Below, piece after piece: positions 7,995 to 16,272 of a stretch of 64,000 nucleotides of DNA. Numbering within the stretch: the stretch's first letter is position 1; every line of letters begins with the position of its first letter. The translations under genes and the position numbers were made by a program. The notes below the pieces were generated by a model that was given only the letters and a program-made list of their open reading frames with translations, was not told where the DNA came from and did not search any database. The DNA lies in NCBI GenBank assembly GCA_900549415.1, contig URNX01000014.1, positions 5,586-69,585 on the forward strand, given 5' to 3'. Source of the DNA: an uncultured bacterium (GTDB taxonomy: Bacteria; Verrucomicrobiota; Lentisphaeria; Victivallales; UBA1829).

Positions 7995-9252
7995 TCTCTT
8001 TCACATCTCCCGCGCCGATAACGGCGATCAGGTCACCCGGCCGGGCGTGTTCCGCGACCGTCTCCGCCATAGACTCCCATGTTCCGGAAACGGCGTGCGC
8101 ATTCTTCCCGACTGCTGCGGCAAGCGTGCCGGAATCCACATCCGACTTGTCCGTCCATGCGGCAAAAACCGGAGGCAGGAAAACCGGACCGTCAATCGTC
8201 TTCAGCAGCGCGGCGAATTCAGGGAGGTAGCGTTTCAGCCGGGCATAGCGGTGCGGCTGGAAAACCGCAATCATCCGCCGACCGGGATTCGTCTCGCGCA
8301 GAGCGGAAAGAGATGCTTTGAGTTCTGTCGGATGATGCGCATAATCTTCCACAATCCGGAAAACGCCGTTGTCGAAGCGGATCGACATCCGCCGTTCCAC
8401 GCCGGGAAACCGGAACAGCGCCGCACGGATCTCATCATCGGAACAGTCGACTGCGCTCCGGACGGCGGCGAATGCGGTGACGGCATTCAGTTTCTGGAAT
8501 CCGCCCCAGTGCGCGGGGAAGTTCCAGGCAGGCAGAACCCGGAAAACCCGTTCCGACGAAACGGGAAGCGGAGCAAGAAGACGATCCGTATTTTCTCCTT
8601 CCACAAAAATCAGATGACCCGCGTTTTTACCGAATGTCACAAAACTTCCGAACAGAGCGTCCGTTCCGCCGACACTCCAGCTGTGGTCGTCTTCGATATT
8701 TGTCACGACAGCGGTTGAAGCATGAAAAAGCGCATTGGTGGAATCGCTCTCGTCGACCTCGGTCACAAAGAGCTTTCCATCCCCTGCGCGTCCGGCAGTT
8801 GTCCAGCCGGAAACGCTTCCGCCGATCAGGAAACCAGGATTGCAGCCAAGCGCTGTCAGCGTGTGCGCCGTCATTGCGGATACAGAAGTTTTGCCATGCG
8901 ATCCGGCAACCGCGATCGAGTGTTCAAACAATGTTCCGAGGTGCGCCAGCGCTTCCCCGCGCCGCATGACTGCCGCGCCGCGCCGCTTTGCTTCAACAAG
9001 TTCAGGGTTGTCTGGCGCCGCCGCCGAAGTATGGACAACCAGAAGGGGGAAATCGCCCTGAGGAAGATTCGCCGCCGCGTGTCCCTGAAAAACCGTCATT
9101 CCCTCAATTTCCGCCGGAAGCAGATCCGAACCGGAACAGGGAAATCCGAGTTCGATGAAAATGGATGCCAGCGGACGCGTTCCCGCGCCTGCACAGCCGA
9201 TAAAATGGACGTGTCCGCCCCGCTGTTTGAAATCGCGTAAATCAAAATTCAT
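7957..9252 (-). CDS. murC: UDP-N-acetylmuramate--L-alanine ligase MurC
   Basis: A 431-residue Mur ligase that joins L-alanine to UDP-MurNAc. The N-terminal HVHFIGCAGAGTRPLA (residues 14-29) is the MurC-type nucleotide-sugar loop, followed by the ATP loop GSHGKTS (117-123), an EVDESDS block, TNIEDDH, a GVERRM motif and a DYAHHPTE motif, which together distinguish MurC from Mpl and MurD. The ATG at 9252 is preferred because AAGGTGA lies just upstream; a GTG at 9261 lies inside that SD. The gene's 3' end overlaps the convergent AraC gene. It is rather short for MurC (usually about 450-490), with a shortened C-terminal domain. Confidence 0.9.
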   Translation of the reverse strand: MNFDLRDFKQRGGHVHFIGCAGAGTRPLASIFIELGFPCSGSDLLPAEIEGMTVFQGHAAANLPQGDFPLLVVHTSAAAPDNPELVEAKRRGAAVMRRGEALAHLGTLFEHSIAVAGSHGKTSVSAMTAHTLTALGCNPGFLIGGSVSGWTTAGRAGDGKLFVTEVDESDSTNALFHASTAVVTNIEDDHSWSVGGTDALFGSFVTFGKNAGHLIFVEGENTDRLLAPLPVSSERVFRVLPAWNFPAHWGGFQKLNAVTAFAAVRSAVDCSDDEIRAALFRFPGVERRMSIRFDNGVFRIVEDYAHHPTELKASLSALRETNPGRRMIAVFQPHRYARLKRYLPEFAALLKTIDGPVFLPPVFAAWTDKSDVDSGTLAAAVGKNAHAVSGTWESMAETVAEHARPGDLIAVIGAGDVKEIIAPLSRLLKSR

Positions 9253-9341
9253 GAAAGTCACCTTGGTTTTCTGAAATATACGGGATTCGGCGAAAGAATC
9301 AAGTGCTCTTTGAAAAAAGAACTCTCTTTTCCGATTTCCAT

Positions 9342-9369
9342 TTGCTTTTCTAAAAAAAAAGAGTAAATT
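9342..9369 (+). promoter_or_regulatory. Candidate promoter of the aryl-polyene cluster
   Basis: TTGCTT (9342-9347) and TAAATT (9364-9369) are 16 bases apart, with an A-tract filling the spacer. Transcription would start near 9376, leaving a leader of roughly 95 bases in which ACCCGGA (near 9388) can pair imperfectly with TCCGGGGT (near 9433). No other good promoter is visible in the 219-base gap before the first gene. Confidence 0.4.
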
Positions 9370-9471
9370 AAGGCTTACATCTTATACCCGGATCACAGGT
9401 CAGGGCTTCCAGTCTCTGAGCTTCAGGCACTTCCGGGGTTACATGAAAAATTAAAACAGGACTCCTGAAAA

Positions 9472-10194
9472 ATGAAGACAGCATTGGTTATCGGAGCTTC
9501 GCGCGGCATAGGCAGGGCAATCGCAGAAAGACTCGCTCACGACGGATTTGACATCGTCGGGACCTGCCGCTCCAATCCGGAACGCTTTCAGGAACTGGAA
9601 CAGAAAGTCACGGGACTCGGACGCTCCTTTCACGCCCTCGCTTTTGATATCGCCGACCGCAAAGCCGCAGAGGAAACACTCCTCGGATATTTCGGCGACG
9701 GCGCACCCGACGTACTCGTTTACAACGCCGGAATCAACGACGACGATCTCTTTGCCATGATGGCTCCCGAACAGTGGGATCGCGTGCTGCACACCAATGC
9801 GGACGGATTCTTCAACTGCATTCACCCGCTTATCATGAACATGATGGGACGGCGCGGCGGACGCATCATCGCAATCTCCAGCATCTCCGGACAGACCGGA
9901 CAGCCGGGACAGGTCAATTACTCCGCTTCCAAAGCCGCCCTGCTCGGTGCAGTCAAGGCGCTTGCTCGCGAAGTCGCGCGGAAGAAAATCCTCGTCAATG
10001 CCGTCGCACCTGGCTTCATCGACACGGATATGACCGAAAAACTCCCGACCGACGAGCTGGTTCCTCAGATTCCCCTCCGCCGCATCGGAAAAGCGGAAGA
10101 GGTCGCCGGAGCCGTCGCTTTCCTTGCCGGTCCAGACAGCAGTTACATCACCGGACAGGTCATCGCCGTCAACGGGGGCTTGTTCATCGGATGA
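9472..10194 (+). CDS. 3-oxoacyl-ACP reductase FabG-like (ApeQ-type ketoreductase)
   Basis: A 240-residue short-chain dehydrogenase that reduces 3-ketoacyl-ACP with NADPH. The cofactor loop GASRGIGRA is at residues 8-16, NAG at 85-87, and the catalytic Ser-Tyr-Lys set includes Y150 and K154 in NYSASKAAL. The C-terminus has the FabG-typical PGFIDTDMTEKLP and a final SSYITGQVIAVNGG. As first gene of the polyene cluster it is the probable ketoreductase of the chain-extension cycle (ApeQ role) rather than the housekeeping FabG; this is inferred from context. Its stop overlaps the next start by ATGA. Confidence 0.93.
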   Translation: MKTALVIGASRGIGRAIAERLAHDGFDIVGTCRSNPERFQELEQKVTGLGRSFHALAFDIADRKAAEETLLGYFGDGAPDVLVYNAGINDDDLFAMMAPEQWDRVLHTNADGFFNCIHPLIMNMMGRRGGRIIAISSISGQTGQPGQVNYSASKAALLGAVKALAREVARKKILVNAVAPGFIDTDMTEKLPTDELVPQIPLRRIGKAEEVAGAVAFLAGPDSSYITGQVIAVNGGLFIG

Positions 10195-11684
10195 AGCCCC
10201 ACTGCGACTGTCTGATTCTCGGCAGCGGCATCAGCGGAATGACTCTTACCATGCTTTTTGCCTCCGCCGGATTTCAGGTGACAACTTTGGAGAAATCTGT
10301 TTCCCCCGGCGGCGCCATGCAGCGCTTCCGCCGTCAGGGAATTCCTCTTGATACCGGCTTTCATTTTACCGGAGGCATGACCGACTGCTTCGGCGATATG
10401 CTCGATCTGCTCGGAATCCGCGACAGCATCGAAGCTGTTCCGACCTCGCTTACTGTTCAATTCACCGAATCGGGAAACCGCTACGAGCTTCCCGCCGGCA
10501 TCTCCGCTCTTGAGCAGTCTCTCTGCGAGCGTTTCCCGGACAATGCAGCAAGTCTGCACCGCTATTTTCAGGCGGAACGCGAAGTTTTCGACAACACGCC
10601 GCTCTTTCATCTGCGCAGCGGCGGCGCGTTTGCGGAAGGTCTGCCCGATCTCAAGTGGGATCACATCACTCTCGGTGCATTTCTTGATGAACTTCAGATT
10701 CACGGAGAGTTGCGCGGTCTTCTCTGCGGCATGTGTTCATGCCATGGAACCCCGCCGGGAGAGATTCCGTTTTCCGACCACGCCCGGATCGATTACGGTC
10801 TCTCCAACGATCTGGTGCGTCTCCGCAACGGCGGCGAAGCTCTCGTCTCCGCGTTTCTCCACAAAACGGAAGAACTTGACATCGACTTCCGGACAAACAC
10901 AACCGTCCGCAAATTCGGAGAAGCGGGTTCCGACCGCAAAATTCATTCCGCCGAGCTTTCCGACGGAACGGAAATTGAATTCGAACATCTGATTTTCACC
11001 CAGCATCCACGGGAAATTCTTCATCTGCTGCCTTCCGCCGGAAACGCATTCCGTTCCCGCGTGGAGGAGTTCAGCGACACCTGCGGATTTTTCACTGCTT
11101 ACGCACTAATCGATGATGACGCCGAAGATTTTCAGGAAGGCTTGTTCTCCTGTCTGACCACATCCGATCTTGACGCGGTTCTCCTCGGAACCGATCCGAA
11201 GGCGCGCACGACCGGCTATCTGTTCAGCACAGAACGGAGAAACGACGGCACGCCATGCCGCACCGTTACCGCCTTCCAGAGCGTTTTCACAGCGGAAACT
11301 GCGGCATGGAACGACACCGTCACGGGCAAACGTCCGCTCGAATACCAGGAATACAAAGCACGCAAAGCTGCGGAGATAGAAGAACAGCTTCTGCGCTTCA
11401 AACCGGGACTGCGCGGGAAAATGCACCCGCTTGCTTCCGCTTCCATGCTCACATTCCGTGACTGGCTTTCCGGATTCGGCGCCGCGTATGGCATCCGCCA
11501 GAAAATGGATCAGCACAATCTTTTCGGACGTCTACCCGTCCGCAACTTCTATACGGCAAGCCAGAGCTCGATTCTGCCCGGCGCGGCAGGCTCCATGCTG
11601 ACCGCTCTCGTTCTTTTCCGCCAGCTTGCAGGAGAGGAAGTCTACCGCAAGTTTATCACCGCCCGCCTGGAGTCCGGAAAATGA
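10191..11684 (+). CDS. FAD-dependent oxidoreductase (phytoene dehydrogenase-like)
   Basis: A 497-residue flavoprotein. The dinucleotide loop GSGISG lies at residues 11-16, followed by an acidic strand end (TLEKS) and PGGAMQRFRRQGIPLDTGFHFTGGM, the pattern of the carotenoid/phytoene desaturase and retinol saturase group. The reading frame extends upstream inside fabG, but the ATG at 10191 matches the family start and overlaps the fabG stop. Flexirubin-type clusters often carry one such oxidoreductase, so it may desaturate or oxidise the polyene or its aryl head. The substrate is not known from sequence. Confidence 0.85.
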   Translation: MKPHCDCLILGSGISGMTLTMLFASAGFQVTTLEKSVSPGGAMQRFRRQGIPLDTGFHFTGGMTDCFGDMLDLLGIRDSIEAVPTSLTVQFTESGNRYELPAGISALEQSLCERFPDNAASLHRYFQAEREVFDNTPLFHLRSGGAFAEGLPDLKWDHITLGAFLDELQIHGELRGLLCGMCSCHGTPPGEIPFSDHARIDYGLSNDLVRLRNGGEALVSAFLHKTEELDIDFRTNTTVRKFGEAGSDRKIHSAELSDGTEIEFEHLIFTQHPREILHLLPSAGNAFRSRVEEFSDTCGFFTAYALIDDDAEDFQEGLFSCLTTSDLDAVLLGTDPKARTTGYLFSTERRNDGTPCRTVTAFQSVFTAETAAWNDTVTGKRPLEYQEYKARKAAEIEEQLLRFKPGLRGKMHPLASASMLTFRDWLSGFGAAYGIRQKMDQHNLFGRLPVRNFYTASQSSILPGAAGSMLTALVLFRQLAGEEVYRKFITARLESGK

Positions 11685-12898
11685 ACAGAACGGGAAAAAG
11701 AATCGTCATTACCGGAGCAGGCGTGGTGTCCGCTCTCGGCAGTACTCCGGCGGAACTGTTTGAAAATCTGGCCGCCGGGAAAAGCGCGATCCGGATGATG
11801 AACACATGGCCGGAACCTGTTCCCGCCGCACCGCTCACAGGAACGCAGCTCGGAACGGAACAGCTTTCCAGAACCGAACGCCGAAGCATGGGACGCGTCG
11901 CACAGCTTGCCGCCCTCGCCGGGCTCGCCGCACTCCGCGACAGCGGACTCAAGGAACTGCCGTCCGAACGAACAGCGTGTGTTATCGGCTCGACCCTCGG
12001 TGCATCCCGTGTATTTGAAGAGACGTTTGAAACCCTGCTGCTCGGAGGCGGACGGGAGGAAATTTCCCCAATGAACTTTTTCAAATGCGCGTCGCATACT
12101 GCCGCATTCAACACGGCGAATGTTCTGCACATCGGCGGACCGGTCTATGCTCCTGCGTCGGCATGCGCGGCGGGGCTCCAGTCCATCGGGCTCGCCGCCG
12201 GTCTGATCCTCTCCGGAGAAGCCGACTTCGCCGTTGCGGGCGGAGCGGATGAACTCAGCCACATGGTTGCCGAAAGTTTCTGCCGCATGGAGGCTTATGC
12301 GCATCTGCTTCCCGGGGAAAAGCCGGAAACGGCCGCGCGTCCGTTCGACCGGAACCGTTCCGGTCTGGTTTGCGGAGAAGGAGCGGCAACCGTTCTGCTC
12401 GAAGAGTACGAACACGCACGGAAACGCGGCGCACGGATTTACGCGGAAATCGAGGCTTACGCAACCAACCGCGGCACGGAACAGGTTACGCAGTCCGACT
12501 CCGCCGCTGTGGAACGCTGTTTCCGTCTGCTGGCAAACCAAGCGGAAAGTTTCGATGGACTGGGTCTCATCAGCGCCCATGCGACGGGGACACGTCAGGG
12601 TGACCGGGCGGAAGCCGAAGCGCTGCGCCGCATGTTCGGGTCAACGGTACCCGTCGCAAGTCTCAAGGGGCAGCTCGGACACACACTCGGAGCATCGGGA
12701 GCGTTGGAGCTCATTGCATCGCTGGAGATGATGCGCCGCGGCGTTCTGCTTCCCTCCGCGAATCTCTGTGAGCCGGATCAGGAATGTGCGGGTCCGGATT
12801 ATATCCGGGAAATCCGGGAGCGGAAATTCAACCGTTTCATCAAAGATTGTTTCGCATTCGGCGGAATCAACGCCGTAATGCTTTGCAGAAGCATATAA
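11681..12898 (+). CDS. Beta-ketoacyl-ACP synthase, FabF-type (ketosynthase 1)
   Basis: A 405-residue condensing enzyme with the complete FabF catalytic triad: C162 in PASACAAGLQ, H300 in SAHATGTRQGD and H334 in KGQLGHTLGASG. It would catalyse Claisen condensation of malonyl-ACP with the growing chain. The overlap with the upstream oxidoreductase gene (4 bases) and the ACP gene 24 bases downstream place it in the core of the polyene machinery. It is one of three full ketosynthases in the cluster. Which one corresponds to ApeO or ApeR of characterised systems cannot be settled by eye. Confidence 0.93.
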   Translation: MNRTGKRIVITGAGVVSALGSTPAELFENLAAGKSAIRMMNTWPEPVPAAPLTGTQLGTEQLSRTERRSMGRVAQLAALAGLAALRDSGLKELPSERTACVIGSTLGASRVFEETFETLLLGGGREEISPMNFFKCASHTAAFNTANVLHIGGPVYAPASACAAGLQSIGLAAGLILSGEADFAVAGGADELSHMVAESFCRMEAYAHLLPGEKPETAARPFDRNRSGLVCGEGAATVLLEEYEHARKRGARIYAEIEAYATNRGTEQVTQSDSAAVERCFRLLANQAESFDGLGLISAHATGTRQGDRAEAEALRRMFGSTVPVASLKGQLGHTLGASGALELIASLEMMRRGVLLPSANLCEPDQECAGPDYIREIRERKFNRFIKDCFAFGGINAVMLCRSI

Positions 12899-12922
12899 AC
12901 CTTAAGAGAAGGAAAAAATAAA

Positions 12923-13177
12923 ATGACCAGAGAAGAAATCGTAAAAGCCGTCAACTCCGCATTTGAAGAGCTCGAAATTCCGGAAGAGGAACTCACGCCG
13001 GATCAGGAACTGTTCAAAGGTCTCGGACTCGACAGTCTCGACATGGTTGACGTCATGATCAGCCTTCAGCGCAAATTCGGCGTTCAGCTCCGCGGAAACG
13101 AAGAGATCAAAAAAGTCCGCACACTCAACGACATCTACGAGTTCTTTGTCAAGCTCGAAAACGAAAAAGCGAAATAA
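12923..13177 (+). CDS. Acyl carrier protein
   Basis: An 84-residue acidic helical protein with the 4'-phosphopantetheine site GLDSLDMVDV, serine at residue 38. It carries the growing acyl chain. Characterised aryl-polyene systems use two ACPs; only one is visible here, so either it serves both roles or a second one (or the fatty-acid ACP) acts from elsewhere in the genome. An SD (GAGAAGG) precedes the ATG. Confidence 0.95.
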   Translation: MTREEIVKAVNSAFEELEIPEEELTPDQELFKGLGLDSLDMVDVMISLQRKFGVQLRGNEEIKKVRTLNDIYEFFVKLENEKAK

Positions 13178-13195
13178 CCGGAACGGGGACGGCGG

Positions 13196-13957
13196 ATGCT
13201 CAGCGTCATCATCTACGCGCAGATTCTTCTGCTTGCGATTCCGTATGTTGCGGTTGCTCTTGCGGCTCTGCTCATCAGCGGAATCTGCTGCGGCTTCCGT
13301 CCGCCCGCGATCCGGCGGATCATGCGGCGGCTGATTCTCGGACTCGGACACCTTGTGGTCCGGGCGGCAATCCGCCCGTGGGTTCGCGTCATTGTCGTTG
13401 ATTCCGGAACGGAAAAAACTGTTCCGGAGGGAGCGGTCTGCATCTGCAACCACCGCTCCGCCTCCGACGCCTTTCTGGTCTCGCAAATCCGCACGGTTCA
13501 TCCCGCCGCACAGGCGATGAAAGGCTGGCCCATGCGTCTGCCGCTTCTCGGCTGGTGCGCAAAAGTCGGCGGTTATTTCTCCGTTGCCGATTCCTCATAC
13601 GAAGAGTCGCTTGAATTCTGCCGCAAACTTCTCGTGGAAGAAAAAACCGCGATTTTCGTCTATCCCGAAGGAACCCGTTCCGAAACCCGGGAAATCAACC
13701 AGTTTCACGGAACATTCTTCCGCATTGCAAAGGATCTCGGCGTGCCGATCGTCCCGGTTGCAATCGCCGGAAACGAAAATATTCCCGACCGCAAGTTTCG
13801 GATGCACCGGGGAACTGTCCTGATGAAACAGCTTCCCGCAATCTCCGCCGAAACCGTTCGGGACACCGCCCTTTACACACTCAAAAAACAGGTTCGCAAA
13901 CAGCTTGAAGCCGCGACCGCCGAACTGGACAACAGGCTGGACAATCATGAATTCTGA
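13196..13957 (+). CDS. 1-acyl-glycerol-3-phosphate acyltransferase-like protein (PlsC family)
   Basis: A 253-residue membrane-associated lysophospholipid acyltransferase. A hydrophobic N-terminus (residues 5-35) is followed by the HX4D active site NHRSASD (H86 to D91) and a second motif VYPEGTRS near 155. It probably transfers an acyl or polyene chain to a glycerol-lipid acceptor, as the acyltransferases of aryl-polyene clusters are thought to do. The 3' end overlaps the AMP-ligase start by 11 bases. It differs from the LpxL-type acyltransferase encoded later in the cluster. Confidence 0.88.
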   Translation: MLSVIIYAQILLLAIPYVAVALAALLISGICCGFRPPAIRRIMRRLILGLGHLVVRAAIRPWVRVIVVDSGTEKTVPEGAVCICNHRSASDAFLVSQIRTVHPAAQAMKGWPMRLPLLGWCAKVGGYFSVADSSYEESLEFCRKLLVEEKTAIFVYPEGTRSETREINQFHGTFFRIAKDLGVPIVPVAIAGNENIPDRKFRMHRGTVLMKQLPAISAETVRDTALYTLKKQVRKQLEAATAELDNRLDNHEF

Positions 13958-15242
13958 ACTTTTTCCCTACAACCCCGCCTGCGAAACGCTCACCCCGGCG
14001 GAAATCGAAGCTCTGCAGAATGACCTTCTGCGCAAGCAGCTTGCTTACTGCCGCGACCACTCCCCTTTCTACCGGGAACGGCTGAAAGGCATGGACTTTA
14101 CCGATTTCACCGTTCGCGATCTTGCCGGGCTTCCGCTCACCGGAAAAGATGATTTTTCCGCGGATACCGATGCCTTCCGCTGTGTTCCCATGACGGAAAT
14201 CGGCGAAATTGTTTTCACCTCCGGAACCACCGGGAAACCGAACCGGATCATGTATTCCCAGAACGACCTGCAGCGTCTCCGCTACAACGAACAGCGCTGC
14301 TTTACCGCGGCCGGAGTCAATGCATCCGACGTAGTCCTGCTGACCTGCACGAGCGACCGCTGTTTCATCGCCGGGCTGGCATACTACCTCGGCGCCCGCA
14401 GCGTCGGCGCGGCATGCATCCGCAACGGCTTGACCACACTCGAAAGTCATCTTCAGGTTCTCGAAATGCTCCGCCCGACCGTCCTAGTCGGAGTTCCTTC
14501 GTTCCTGCGTCATCTCGGCACAGCCGCAAAGGAACACGGGCTGACCGGCTCGGTGCGCAAGCTCATCTGCATCGGCGAACCGGTTCGCGACACGGAGTTC
14601 AATCTTTCCGGACTCGGTGGACAGATCCGCGAGCTCTGGGGCGCCGAAGTCCATTCCACCTACGCTTCCTCTGAAATCGTCACCAGCTTCTGCGAATGCG
14701 AGGCGCGGCACGGCGGTCACCTTCTGCCCGATCTCGTCGTTGCGGAGATCATCGGCGACGACGGAAATGTTCTGCCTTACGGCGAAACCGGAGAACTCGT
14801 GCTCACGCAGCTTCAGTCAACCGGAATGCCGCTGATCCGTTTCCGCACCGGCGATATCTCGTTCATGACCGGCGAGCGCTGTTCCTGCGGACGCTTCACA
14901 CCGCGTCTTGGACCGATTCTCAGCCGCAAGTCGCACCTGCTGAAATGCAAGGGAACTTCGCTCTATCCGCAGGTGATCTTTTCCGCGCTCGACACCGCGC
15001 AGGAAGTTGCCGACTACTACATCGAAGTTTCCGGCGAAAACCTTTCCGACCGCGTCGACGCCTTTGTCGCGCTCCGGAATCCGAATGCCGATCTGAATCT
15101 GCTCGAAAAGCATCTCCAGACCGCCTGCCGGATGCACATTCCGCTTCATGTCACAACCGCCGAACATGTCCGCGAGCGCGTTTTCGGAAAATCACGCAAA
15201 CCGATGCGCTTCCACGATCTGCGCGGCAGAAAGAGAGAATAA
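13947..15242 (+). CDS. AMP-dependent acyl ligase (phenylacetate-CoA-ligase-like; ApeH-type starter activation)
   Basis: A 431-residue adenylate-forming enzyme of the phenylacetate-CoA-ligase group. The ATP loop TSGTTGK is at residues 91-97, later WGAEVHSTYASSE (the A5-like motif), ETGELVLTQL and FRTGDIS, and a CSCG pair in the C-terminal subdomain boundary as in PaaK-like ligases. In aryl-polyene pathways such an enzyme activates an aromatic acid and loads it on the ACP; that role is inferred. The ATG at 13947 fits the end of the upstream gene (11-base overlap). No ammonia-lyase gene to make the aryl acid is present in the window. Confidence 0.87.
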   Translation: MNSELFPYNPACETLTPAEIEALQNDLLRKQLAYCRDHSPFYRERLKGMDFTDFTVRDLAGLPLTGKDDFSADTDAFRCVPMTEIGEIVFTSGTTGKPNRIMYSQNDLQRLRYNEQRCFTAAGVNASDVVLLTCTSDRCFIAGLAYYLGARSVGAACIRNGLTTLESHLQVLEMLRPTVLVGVPSFLRHLGTAAKEHGLTGSVRKLICIGEPVRDTEFNLSGLGGQIRELWGAEVHSTYASSEIVTSFCECEARHGGHLLPDLVVAEIIGDDGNVLPYGETGELVLTQLQSTGMPLIRFRTGDISFMTGERCSCGRFTPRLGPILSRKSHLLKCKGTSLYPQVIFSALDTAQEVADYYIEVSGENLSDRVDAFVALRNPNADLNLLEKHLQTACRMHIPLHVTTAEHVRERVFGKSRKPMRFHDLRGRKRE

Positions 15243-15244
15243 TC

Positions 15245-15694
15245 ATGGAACCGCTGCTTCAACCGTCCGGACTTCCGCGTTCCGCTTCCGGACTTCTCCC
15301 GCACGCCGGACCGATGGAGCTCATCTCCCGAATCATTTCCATTCAAGGCGAAATCTCCATCCACGAAGCAATCATCCGCGACGACAACCCGTTTCTGGCA
15401 CCCGACGGCACGCTCGAATCTTCCGCACTTCCCGAATACGGTGCCCAGGCGGCCGCCGTACGCGACAGCGTGGACAAAGGCGGCAAGCCCTCTCCCGGAC
15501 TGCTTACAGAAGTCAGCAAAGCACGCTTCTTCCGAACCGTCCGGCAGGGCGACCTCCTGAAAATCACCGTGGAAAAGCTGTTCCAGCTCGATGTCTGGCA
15601 CGGTGTCGGGTTCAAAATCGAATGCGGCGGAGAACCCGTTGCAGAAGGAGAACTTAAATTATGCATTTACGACACTGCACAGCTGCCGTTCTGA
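15245..15694 (+). CDS. Hotdog-fold 3-hydroxyacyl-ACP dehydratase (ApeP-like)
   Basis: A 149-residue hotdog protein. The FabZ-like active-site pair is recognisable: LLPHAGPMELI with H20, and LPEYGAQAAA with E64 in place of the usual E-x-x-AQ helix. It should dehydrate 3-hydroxyacyl-ACP to the enoyl form, producing the conjugated double bonds. Start chosen at 15245, two bases after the AMP-ligase stop. It is paired in the cluster with a second, shorter dehydratase at 19219; ApeI and ApeP of characterised systems form such a pair. The 3' end overlaps the LolA-like gene by 34 bases. Confidence 0.83.
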   Translation: MEPLLQPSGLPRSASGLLPHAGPMELISRIISIQGEISIHEAIIRDDNPFLAPDGTLESSALPEYGAQAAAVRDSVDKGGKPSPGLLTEVSKARFFRTVRQGDLLKITVEKLFQLDVWHGVGFKIECGGEPVAEGELKLCIYDTAQLPF

Positions 15695-16272
15695 CCGTTC
15701 TGCTGTTCTCGCTTGTTGCATCCGGAGGAGAACTGCTCGACCGCATCGCCCGGAACATGGGCGCAATCCGCACTCTGCAGACAGAGTTCGAACAGGAGAA
15801 ACAGCTCAAAGCATTCGCCTTCCCTGTCCGCCTGACCGGAGAACTCTGCATGGAGCAGAACGGACGGCTGGCGTGGATTGTCCGTGAGCCTCTGCCTTAT
15901 ACGTGCATCATCGAAGGCTCCCGTCTGACCCAGTGGGACGCTGATACAGACAAGGTGGTCACGGTCGATACTGCGCGCAACCCGGCGCTCCGGATTCTCG
16001 CGGAATCCATCCGCAGACTTCTTGCGGGCGATCCCCGCGCCATGCTCGACCGTTTCGATGTGGTTCGCGAAGCAAATCCGCTCGAACTGAAACCCAAACC
16101 GGGCGCCGCAGGTTTTCTCGCTGAAATCCAGTTCCGCTTCTCGGAAGATCTCTCCCGCATGGAGGAAATTGTCATGACGGAAAGCTCCGGAGACGTCACG
16201 CGCATCCGTTTCCGGAACAGCCGCATCAATGAAAAAATTCCGGAAAAGAAATGGCAGCCGCGTCAAAAGTGA
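15661..16272 (+). CDS. LolA-like outer-membrane lipoprotein carrier (ApeL-type)
   Basis: A 203-residue periplasmic protein with a signal peptide (residues 1-22, hydrophobic TAVLTVLLFSLVA). The mature part follows the LolA-like pattern: LLDRIARNMGAIRTLQTEFEQEKQLK, then a beta-barrel half with VRLTGELCMEQNGRLAWIV. In aryl-polyene clusters LolA-like proteins are thought to carry the pigment lipid across the periplasm. It overlaps both neighbours (34 and 22 bases) and sits directly before the MMPL exporter, matching the conserved LolA-MMPL-DUF3261 order. Confidence 0.85.
   Translation: MHLRHCTAAVLTVLLFSLVASGGELLDRIARNMGAIRTLQTEFEQEKQLKAFAFPVRLTGELCMEQNGRLAWIVREPLPYTCIIEGSRLTQWDADTDKVVTVDTARNPALRILAESIRRLLAGDPRAMLDRFDVVREANPLELKPKPGAAGFLAEIQFRFSEDLSRMEEIVMTESSGDVTRIRFRNSRINEKIPEKKWQPRQK

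Noticed and set aside
9370..9471. Riboswitch in the leader of the polyene cluster
   Set aside because: The leader can form a loose stem but shows none of the conserved cores of known riboswitches; recorded only as an unstructured-to-weakly-structured leader.
9774..10190. Longer N-terminus for the FAD oxidoreductase, starting inside fabG
   Set aside because: The extension is an out-of-phase reading of fabG, and the dinucleotide-binding motif starts right after the ATG at 10191.
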